Assembly (NCBI GenBank): GCA_039908535.1
Contig: JAMOAW010000082.1
Location: 1 to 30,710, forward strand
Length of the DNA: 30,710 nt
Origin: JAMOAW01 sp039908535
GTDB lineage: Bacteria > Pseudomonadota > Magnetococcia > Magnetococcales > JADFZT01
Direction: 5' to 3'
Shown: positions 24,886 through 30,710 of the stretch, piece after piece
How the letters are laid out: each line of letters starts with the position of its first letter
How positions within the stretch are numbered: the stretch's first letter is position 1
Program-made: the position numbers and the translations under genes
Notes under the pieces: generated by a model
Databases searched by the model: none
Seen by the model: the letters and a program-made list of their open reading frames with translations, nothing else
Told to the model about the DNA's origin: nothing

Positions 24886-24997
24886 AATCAAAACCCTGGG
24901 GGATGAATCCCCCAGACCCCCCTCTTTTTTTGGGGAGGAATGGGTGGCGGTCCATAACCACCCACAATTCCCCAGGGTTTTGTCTTTGACTTTTTTC
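24886..24997 (+). repeat. Rearranged family A relative adjoining A8
   Basis: Starts AAATCAAAACCCTGGGGG and ends CCCCAGGGTTTTGTCTTTGA, so its outer arms pair with each other over CAAAACCCTGGGG/CCCCAGGGTTTTG. It contains CTGGGGGATGAATCCCCCAG, and a different centre (GGGTGGCGGTCCATAACCACCC) replaces the standard GGCGGTTCTCCGCC hairpin. It ends directly at the PAS-GAF gene stop codon and could terminate that gene on the minus strand. Confidence 0.7.
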
Positions 24998-26485
24998 CTA
25001 AACTGCTTCTGAAGAAACGATCATCCCAGCCAAACTGTCGGCGATCGCCAACAATAAAGCCTCCTCTTCACTATCTTGCACATGTCCCTCATTTAAATAT
25101 AAACTCAACACCCCAACCACATGTTGCAATTTTTGAATCGGAACACAATAATGACCATGAGGTTGAATTCCCTCATGAACAATTTCATGCCGAGCATCCA
25201 ATCGTGAGGCAAAAACAAACTGCCCTTCAGCAGCGCGACCACACAGACATCTCCCATTAAAAACCATTGCGCAACTCTCCAAAAGAGCCTGCTCAATTCC
25301 ATGATGCACGACTAGAGTAATGCCAGATTGCTTCTCATTACGAATAAAAATACACCCCTGAGGTAAATCCGCCAACCAAGAGAGATTTACTACCCGATTC
25401 AGGGCCAATTGCAATTTATTATTCAGAGAAACGGGTTCCATATTTATTCGAACCAAAGAGTGCAAAATCTGGAAAGATTGTTGAATTTTCTCATAACGTT
25501 TACGGACCATTTTCTCTTGTACAGCACGCTGGACAGCCCAAATACCAAACGCCACATCTTCAGCAAACTCAGCCAAAATGGTCACATCCTCCTGACGTAC
25601 CCAACTTCCCTCTTGGGCAAAAAGAACCAATACGCCCAGCGCATCTTTGCCTTTACCCAAAGGTAAAACCAATAAATCATATCCTGGAGTTCCATAATAG
25701 AGCTGATTTTGCCCATTCGTGAGAGTGCCCCCCCCCTTTTTGGTCTCAATTTTTTGATCAGACTCCAACAAAGACATCACTGGCTGACCATGACGATAAG
25801 CCAATTCCAAATGCCCTACTTCGCGCCAATCCTTTCGCCATCCTAACCATTTTCGTTCACCCAAACTTCCAGGACTACTATACCACTGAACAGGACGCAA
25901 TGACTGAACATCTTTCCCATCACTCAACCCGATCCAACAAAATGAAAATCCACCGTTATCCACCAACGAACGTGCCACTTGCGCCAACATTTGCTCTTCG
26001 TCCTCCTCGCGCGATAAAATCTTTTGCGCCTTTACCACCGCATTCAAAAGACGATTTTTACGCAATAAACTGGCATCTTTTTGACTCCATGGCGACACAT
26101 GGGAACCTTTGTTTTCATTTATACATCTAAAAAATAAAATAATTTCCTGCTGCCTATGCACCCCTACGACTGGATCAGAATAGACCCAACACAAAACTTC
26201 TCGACCATCCTTAAAATACAATTCCAAAGGAATTTCTTGACTAACAGGATGCCGAACCCGTCCAAAAAAATGAGCAAAGGGATAAGGATCTAAAAAAATT
26301 TCCAACATTTTTGTGAGTATGGGAATTTTTTTACTCTGCTTACCATCTTCCAAATCTAAACCCCACATCATCACAAAAAGCCTGTTGCAGGCTACAAGAT
26401 CGCCATCTTTACTCAAAATAACCACTGCGTTACGGCTTTCCTGGAGCAAATCCTCCATGCGCACAGATCCTGATCGTGTCTTCAT
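24998..26485 (-). CDS. PAS-GAF-GAF sensory protein without output domain
   Basis: About 495 residues from the ATG at 26485, which has AAGGA six bases upstream; a TTG five codons earlier is weaker. A PAS domain occupies about residues 10-125 (AVVILSKDGDLVACNRLFVMMWGL). A GAF domain follows at about 155-310 (VARSLVDNGGFSFCWIGL; GVLVLFAQEGSW), then a short helix linker and a second GAF at about 345-490. The second GAF carries GRCLCGRAAEGQ and GIQPHGHYCVPI, with Cys and His residues seen in a recurrent GAF subtype. No kinase, cyclase or effector domain follows SSEAV. It is soluble. It may be a stand-alone sensor or have lost its output domain next to the repeats at its 3' end. Ligand unknown. Confidence 0.75.
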   Translation of the reverse strand: MKTRSGSVRMEDLLQESRNAVVILSKDGDLVACNRLFVMMWGLDLEDGKQSKKIPILTKMLEIFLDPYPFAHFFGRVRHPVSQEIPLELYFKDGREVLCWVYSDPVVGVHRQQEIILFFRCINENKGSHVSPWSQKDASLLRKNRLLNAVVKAQKILSREEDEEQMLAQVARSLVDNGGFSFCWIGLSDGKDVQSLRPVQWYSSPGSLGERKWLGWRKDWREVGHLELAYRHGQPVMSLLESDQKIETKKGGGTLTNGQNQLYYGTPGYDLLVLPLGKGKDALGVLVLFAQEGSWVRQEDVTILAEFAEDVAFGIWAVQRAVQEKMVRKRYEKIQQSFQILHSLVRINMEPVSLNNKLQLALNRVVNLSWLADLPQGCIFIRNEKQSGITLVVHHGIEQALLESCAMVFNGRCLCGRAAEGQFVFASRLDARHEIVHEGIQPHGHYCVPIQKLQHVVGVLSLYLNEGHVQDSEEEALLLAIADSLAGMIVSSEAV

Positions 26486-26522
26486 GCCATTCCTTTCCAA
26501 CCAACTCTGGATTCACCCTCTC

Positions 26523-26769
26523 AGAACATAATGCCCTGCGGGCAAAAAATTAAAATCAAAGACAAAACCTTGGGGGGATGAATCCCCCAAACCCCCTCTT
26601 TTTTTTAAGTATTAAAAGAAAAGGGTGGGGGGAATTGGGGGGCGGTTCTCCGCCCCCCAAGGTCTTGATTTTTATTTTTCCGATACATGGTATTAAAAGA
26701 AAAGGGTGGGGGGAATTGGGGGACGGTTCTCCGCCCCCCAAGGTCTTGATTTTTATTTTTCCGATACAT
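26523..26769 (+). repeat. Family A dispersed repeat, copy A9, with 79-bp tandem duplication of its right half
   Basis: GAACATAATGCCCTGCGGGC start, TTGGGGGATGAATCCCCCAA (T-A closing pair), T8, GGGGGGCGGTTCTCCGCCCCCC and TTTTTCCGATACAT ending at 26688. After GG, bases 26691-26769 repeat 26610-26688 with one change (GGGGGGCGG to GGGGGACGG). It lies just upstream of the PAS-GAF gene start. Confidence 0.88.
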
Positions 26770-27090
26770 TTAAATATTATTAAATAACTTAAATTATATA
26801 TTGAAACAAAAAAATTATTTAAATTTTAAAAATTTACATCAAACATTTTAACATAGCAAAGCTGGTTCCGCAAGCCACCCCCCCTTTAAAATAAAAAAAT
26901 TTGTTTTTGGCTATTTAATCCCTCTCATTCAAAATTATAATATATTTTTCCAACAAAGATGCCTGTAAAACTCTGGACTTCGCGTTCCTTTTTTAGAGAT
27001 AATTTGAACATCAAAAAAAAACAAAAAAATCCTTTTTTCGTTCACCCCAGGAGCCTATTCTGCACACATGCAAACCTTAAGAGAAATCAT
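26770..27090. other. AT-rich leader region upstream of htpX
   Basis: About 320 bases with no supported gene. The first 190 are very AT-rich. A perfect TATAAT stands at 26936-26941 without a good -35 hexamer, so a promoter near 26948 is possible but weak. An open frame in phase with htpX extends up to 26959, but its 44 residues (KKKQKNPFF...) look non-coding. Confidence 0.5.
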
Positions 27091-27945
27091 ATGAACACAC
27101 TGCGCACGACCCTTCTTCTGACTGGACTCACCGCTCTCTTCCTCATCGTTGGCCATATGTTAGGCGGACAAAACGGCATGTTTCTGGCTTTCCTCCTCGC
27201 CATGGGCACCAACTTTTGGGCCTATTGGTTTTCCGATTCCGTAGTTCTCAATATGTACGGTGCCAGAGAAATAGATGCCCACCAAGCCCCAGAACTCTAC
27301 CACATCGTCCAGGGATTGGCCCAACGCGCCCAAACCCCCATGCCCAGAGTCTACCTAATCGACGAACCAACCCCCAACGCCTTTGCCACTGGTCGCAATC
27401 CAGAACATGCCGCCGTAGCTGCCACCACAGGCCTATTACGCATTCTCAATCGAGAAGAGTTGACCGCCGTCATGGCCCATGAAATGGCCCATGTGGTGCA
27501 TCGCGATATTTTAATCGCTACCCTCTCCGCCACCATCGCTGGGGCCATCACCATGCTGGCCAATATGGCGCAATGGACCATGTTCCTCGGAAACTCCAGA
27601 GACAACCGAGAGAATAACAGCGGTATCGTAGGTCTCCTGATGCTCATCTTAGCGCCCATGGCCGCCATGTTAATCCAATTGGCCATCTCCCGCTCTCGTG
27701 AATATGCCGCCGACTTGCAAGGGGCACGATTGTGCGGCAATCCCCTCTGGTTGGCTGGGGCGTTGCATAAACTGGAAATAGGCAATCAACGGCTGCCTAT
27801 GCAGGCGGCCCACACCCATCCCGCCACCGCCCAACTGTTTATTGTCAATCCCCTCAGCGCAGGCATGTTGGCCACTCTCTTTGCAACCCATCCACCCATG
27901 GAGGAACGCATTCAACGCCTCCACAATCTAGCGAGCCACCGATGA
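27091..27945 (+). CDS. htpX: Membrane zinc metalloprotease HtpX (M48 family)
   Basis: 284 residues from the ATG at 27091, matching the usual HtpX length. Two N-terminal spans (TTLLLTGLTALFLIVGH and MFLAFLLAMGTNFWAYWF) precede the catalytic motif HEMAHVVH (about residue 131), then two more hydrophobic segments, and the third zinc ligand Glu in SREYAADLQGARLCG. It degrades misfolded or damaged inner-membrane proteins alongside FtsH. The first ATG of the open frame (26959) is rejected because the added residues do not look like protein. The stop overlaps the rpe start in ATGA, so the two are translationally coupled. Confidence 0.93.
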   Translation: MNTLRTTLLLTGLTALFLIVGHMLGGQNGMFLAFLLAMGTNFWAYWFSDSVVLNMYGAREIDAHQAPELYHIVQGLAQRAQTPMPRVYLIDEPTPNAFATGRNPEHAAVAATTGLLRILNREELTAVMAHEMAHVVHRDILIATLSATIAGAITMLANMAQWTMFLGNSRDNRENNSGIVGLLMLILAPMAAMLIQLAISRSREYAADLQGARLCGNPLWLAGALHKLEIGNQRLPMQAAHTHPATAQLFIVNPLSAGMLATLFATHPPMEERIQRLHNLASHR

Positions 27946-28613
27946 TCAAAATTGCCCCCTCCATCCTCTCCGCCGATTTTTCCCGTCTAGGAGAAGAAAT
28001 TCAAGCCATTGAACTGGCTGGTGCCGATTATATCCATGTCGATGTCATGGACGGCCACTTTGTTCCCAATCTGACCATTGGACCTTTTGTAGTAAAATCC
28101 CTGGCAAAAATAGCCAGCAAACCTTTAGATGTCCATTTAATGATCACCCCAGTAGACCCTTTTATCGCCGATTTTGTGCAAGCGGGAGCCCATATTCTCA
28201 CCGTCCATGCCGAAGCCGTAACCCACCTAGACCGCACCCTCAACCTCATCCGCGACTTGGGTTGTCGGCCAGGAGTCGCCTTAAATCCGGCCACCCCCTT
28301 ATGTTTTTTAAACGATGTGCTGCACTTGGTGGATATGGTGGTACTCATGAGCGTCAATCCAGGCTTTGGCGGTCAATCTTTTCTCCCCAACACCCTGAGC
28401 AGACTGCGACAGGTCCGCAAAATGATTGCCGCCAGTGGTCGCCACATCGAACTACAAGTGGATGGCGGAATAAAGCCCAACAACATTGCCGCCGCCGCCG
28501 AAGCCGGGGCCAATGTCTTTGTGGCAGGTTCGGCGGTCTTCTCTGCAACAGACTATAAACAAATCATCGAAAAATTAAGAGATAACGCTGAAATTGGTCA
28601 ACAATCCCTATAA
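27942..28613 (+). CDS. rpe: Ribulose-phosphate 3-epimerase
   Basis: 223 residues, the normal size. The TIM-barrel signatures are IAPSILSADFSRLGEE at the start, HVDVMDGHFVPNLTIGP (metal-binding His and Asp), LMSVNPGFGGQSF (phosphate-binding) and VDGGI at the second catalytic Asp. It interconverts ribulose-5-phosphate and xylulose-5-phosphate in the pentose phosphate and Calvin cycles in the cytoplasm. The start ATG overlaps the htpX stop (ATGA). The 3' end overlaps the convergent ETF-QO gene by 16 bases. No Calvin-cycle neighbours are present, so a housekeeping role is most likely. Confidence 0.96.
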   Translation: MIKIAPSILSADFSRLGEEIQAIELAGADYIHVDVMDGHFVPNLTIGPFVVKSLAKIASKPLDVHLMITPVDPFIADFVQAGAHILTVHAEAVTHLDRTLNLIRDLGCRPGVALNPATPLCFLNDVLHLVDMVVLMSVNPGFGGQSFLPNTLSRLRQVRKMIAASGRHIELQVDGGIKPNNIAAAAEAGANVFVAGSAVFSATDYKQIIEKLRDNAEIGQQSL

Positions 28614-30238
28614 TCAGGCCCACTTCCCCCTTCGGGGGGAACCCAACGAATGTTGTCAAAGGGATCTTTAATATCACAAGTTTTGCAGTGTAAACAATTG
28701 TCCGAATGAAGCGTCAATTGCGGCTTTTGCCCGGAAAGTTGGTTAATCGCAAACACCCCGGCGGGACAATAACGCCTCTCTGGATTGGCAAACAGTTCGC
28801 CCCCACGCCTTAAGAGCAGCTCTTTATCTTGTATGTGCAGATGATTGGGCTGATCTTCGACCCCACGCAAACCACTCAAGGCCAAACTTTCCGAACGATC
28901 CAGGCCTGCCCCCTTGCTCAGCAAGGGGGTGGCATCCATTCCCTCCCCTTTTTTTCCCAGCGGCACCAACCGCTCACGGTCGCGTTTGCGCCAGCGCAGC
29001 GTCCATGGCAACCGCCCATGGGTCATCTTTTCCAAGGCGGCATGGGCTAAACCAGGCCAAAACCCGGCACGAAAACCGACCCGATAGTTACGCCCAGCCC
29101 GTAATTGGCCCATCAAAGAGGAGCCAGCGACACCTATTGGATACGCCGCCAAACCTCCACGCGCTGAAAAATCCCCTGCGGCAAACGCCGCATTGATGGC
29201 TTGACTGGCCAACAATGCGGACCGAATCGCCGGCTCCACGCCCTTCATGCAGACGCTATCCAAAAAACCCGCCGCATCTCCAATCAACACCCCCCCATTA
29301 AAAACCAACTGGGGCAAGCTAGACAAACCACCCTGCACCATAGTTTTGGCCCCATAAAATAGGCGTTGCCCCCCAGCCAGACGCGATTGCAGCAACGGAT
29401 GTGCTTTAAAAGCTTGAAATGCCGCAAAAGGATCTAACAAAGGATTTTGATAATCCAACCCAACCACCAACCCCACCGCCACCCTCTGTGCCGATAAAAC
29501 GTATAAAAAACCCCCACCATAGGCCAAACCAGCCAATGGCCACCCCAACGTATGGATCACCTCGCCCGCACGCATCTCCTGTGGGATCTCCCACACCTCT
29601 TTAAAGCCCAAACCATACATTTGTGGACAACAATCTCTATTTAATCCCAACCGACGAATGAGACCGGTACTCAGCGAGCCGCGACTCCCTTCAGCCAACA
29701 CCGTTACCGAGGCCCGAATCTCCACTCCTGGCTGATACGTTTTTTTCAATTCACCGCCGCGCCCCCGCCCCTGTTCTCCCGTCCGTACCCCCACCACCCG
29801 TGAGTCAGAAGAATCCTCTGCCCAAAGCAACTCCTGCGCGGCAAAACCGGTAAAAATATCCACCCCATGCTCTTCAACCCATTGCGCAAGCCAACGAATC
29901 AACGCCCCCAAAGAGAAGAGATTCAAACCCACATTCCCTTTGCCAGCCGTGATCGGCAGACAAAAAGAGGAGCTACGAGTTAGAAAATAGAGGGCATCCC
30001 GGTGAATCATTGGACCGAGCGGCGGATGTAAAGCGGCATAACCCGGCAGAAGATCTTCTAAAATTTGCGGATTAAAAAGAGTCCCAGAGAGCAGATGACC
30101 ACCGAGACGAGCGGATTTTTCGACAATACAGATGGAAAGATTTGGATTTAAAAGGCGTAATTTTAAAGCAACAGCCAATCCAGCAGGACCAGCCCCAACC
30201 ACCACCACATCGTATTGGAGGGTGTGAGATTGCGGCAT
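28598..30238 (-). CDS. Electron transfer flavoprotein-ubiquinone oxidoreductase
   Basis: 546 residues, the family's usual length. The N-terminal FAD-binding site is VVVGAGPAGLAVALKL, followed by EKSARLGGHLLSG. VLIGDAAGFLDSVCMKGVEPA is the second FAD contact. The C-terminal [4Fe-4S] site has Cys in RYCPAGVF and NCLHCKTCDIKDP. It passes electrons from the soluble electron transfer flavoprotein, reduced by acyl-CoA and related dehydrogenases, to ubiquinone at the inner membrane. The etfAB genes are not in the window. It follows the P-II-like gene by nine bases on the same strand. The final residues DYRDC deviate from the usual PNY ending. Confidence 0.93.
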   Translation of the reverse strand: MPQSHTLQYDVVVVGAGPAGLAVALKLRLLNPNLSICIVEKSARLGGHLLSGTLFNPQILEDLLPGYAALHPPLGPMIHRDALYFLTRSSSFCLPITAGKGNVGLNLFSLGALIRWLAQWVEEHGVDIFTGFAAQELLWAEDSSDSRVVGVRTGEQGRGRGGELKKTYQPGVEIRASVTVLAEGSRGSLSTGLIRRLGLNRDCCPQMYGLGFKEVWEIPQEMRAGEVIHTLGWPLAGLAYGGGFLYVLSAQRVAVGLVVGLDYQNPLLDPFAAFQAFKAHPLLQSRLAGGQRLFYGAKTMVQGGLSSLPQLVFNGGVLIGDAAGFLDSVCMKGVEPAIRSALLASQAINAAFAAGDFSARGGLAAYPIGVAGSSLMGQLRAGRNYRVGFRAGFWPGLAHAALEKMTHGRLPWTLRWRKRDRERLVPLGKKGEGMDATPLLSKGAGLDRSESLALSGLRGVEDQPNHLHIQDKELLLRRGGELFANPERRYCPAGVFAINQLSGQKPQLTLHSDNCLHCKTCDIKDPFDNIRWVPPEGGSGPDYRDC

Positions 30239-30247
30239 CGAAACAAT

Positions 30248-30574
30248 CTACTTTTGCAAATGTGGCTTTTGTTTTTTCAACCCCGTCAACTGTTCCGCAT
30301 CCAAAACAAAGACGATACCAGTACCGGGTTTGCTAAAATCGTGTGTTTCATGAATACGTTCTAAAATAGCACGCGCCATTTGTTTACTCACCAAAAACAA
30401 GATAACATCCCGTTGGACCTCCAAAGAGAGGCCAAAAAAGGTTTTGGCTTTTTTTGTACTGGCTCCCCGTGCTGGAAGGATCGTGGCACCGGTCGCACCA
30501 ACGCTTTGGCCTGCCTCCACAATACGCTCCGTCAGATCGGTACGCACCGTCACCACAATGAGTTTAAAACGCAT
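30248..30574 (-). CDS. P-II-like nitrogen regulatory family protein
   Basis: 108 residues from the ATG at 30574, with AAGGA nine bases upstream. The frame extends further, but that part is translated repeat A10. It has the ferredoxin-like P-II core: MRFKLIVVTVRTDLTERIVEAG, then ATGATILPARGAS, LSLEVQRDVILFLV and AILERIHETHDF. The T-loop region (STKKAKTFFG) lacks the uridylylated Tyr of GlnB/GlnK, so it is a divergent P-II-like protein that may bind adenine nucleotides and control another transporter or enzyme. It is nine bases upstream of ETF-QO, so a link to respiration or electron flow is possible. Its upstream partner lies outside the window. Confidence 0.78.
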   Translation of the reverse strand: MRFKLIVVTVRTDLTERIVEAGQSVGATGATILPARGASTKKAKTFFGLSLEVQRDVILFLVSKQMARAILERIHETHDFSKPGTGIVFVLDAEQLTGLKKQKPHLQK

Positions 30575-30592
30575 AAGACGATATCCTTTTCT

Positions 30593-30710
30593 GAACATAA
30601 TGCCCTGCGGGCAAAAAATTAAAATCAAAGACAAAACCTTGGGGGATGAATCCCCCAAACCCCCTCTTTTTTTTAAGTATTAAAAGAAAAGGGTGGGGGG
30701 AATTGGGGGG
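30593..30710 (+). repeat. Family A dispersed repeat, copy A10 (cut by window end)
   Basis: GAACATAATGCCCTGCGGGC, TTGGGGGATGAATCCCCCAA (T-A closing pair), T8, then GGGTGGGGGGAATTGGGGGG to the window end. The sequence is virtually identical to the A9 left part, suggesting recent spread or gene conversion. Confidence 0.87.

Noticed and set aside
2587..26741. Recurrent minus-strand frames reading MGGGEPPPN...KKKRG.GGFIPQG at repeat copies
   Set aside because: They are translations of the family A repeat itself. Their similarity comes from the DNA element, they lack ribosome-binding sites, and they run into unrelated sequence.
26959..27090. 44-residue N-terminal extension of HtpX
   Set aside because: It has a Lys/Asn/Phe-rich non-protein look, whereas MNTLRTTLLL at 27091 matches the usual HtpX start.
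2650..30710. CRISPR array
   Set aside because: Repeats are about 150 bases, irregularly spaced by whole genes, and no cas genes are present.
2770..30710. G-quadruplexes in GGGTGGGGGGAATTGGGGGG
   Set aside because: Each copy gives only three separated runs of at least three G, followed by GG. The same bases also pair in the strong hairpins, so a canonical four-tract motif is not clearly met.

Overview
The window reads as a chromosomal segment of a Gram-negative proteobacterium. The evidence is an ETF-ubiquinone oxidoreductase, HtpX, a CHASE histidine kinase paired with an NtrC-type sigma54 activator, PhoU-like DUF47 proteins, and a GluRS next to tRNA-Gln. The general look of the genes, the two phosphate-transport loci and the G/C-rich dispersed repeats would fit a Magnetococcales-type (magnetotactic coccus) genome, but no diagnostic magnetosome gene is present, so that placement is tentative.

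Layout. (1) 1-2.7 kb: an AT-rich SAM methyltransferase and a B12-binding-type radical SAM protein, both on +. (2) 2.8-8.8 kb, minus strand: a surface-glycan cluster read right to left, made of a Gfo/Idh/MocA sugar oxidoreductase, a DegT-type aminotransferase, an NAD-dependent epimerase, a WbpD/WlbB-type N-acetyltransferase, a polysaccharide deacetylase and a methyltransferase. The oxidoreductase, aminotransferase and acetyltransferase are the WbpB/WbpE/WbpD set expected for a 2,3-diacetamido sugar acid. (3) 8.9-10.5 kb: gltX and tRNA-Gln(CUG), the tRNA with its own strong promoter. (4) 10.8-13.2 kb: an untracked 28-residue membrane peptide gene, diverging from a fused M50 peptidase/HlyD-like protein. 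(5) 13.5-16.4 kb: an operon of two DUF47 proteins and a Pit phosphate transporter, behind a clear 11-bp-phased Pho-box array. (6) 16.8-20.5 kb: an NtrC-family regulator and its histidine kinase, the kinase broken by a one-base frameshift. (7) 20.7-22.7 kb: a second Pit plus DUF47 pair. (8) 23.4-24.8 kb: an NhaD-like antiporter. (9) 25-26.5 kb: a PAS-GAF-GAF protein. (10) 27.1-30.7 kb: htpX-rpe facing a P-II-like protein and ETF-QO.

The most unusual content is non-coding. At least ten copies of a roughly 150-bp element (family A here) and three of a roughly 170-215-bp relative (family B) punctuate the gene boundaries. They fold into G/C-rich hairpins with a compensatory base-pair change between copies. 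They sit tightly against gene 3' ends and in several places supply the stop codon or the last residues of the protein. One B copy keeps terminal inverted repeats and a perfect 8-bp target-site duplication, and lies in the T-tract of the Pit-operon terminator, so this family has moved as a MITE. The sugar oxidoreductase has apparently lost its native C-terminus to a family A copy.
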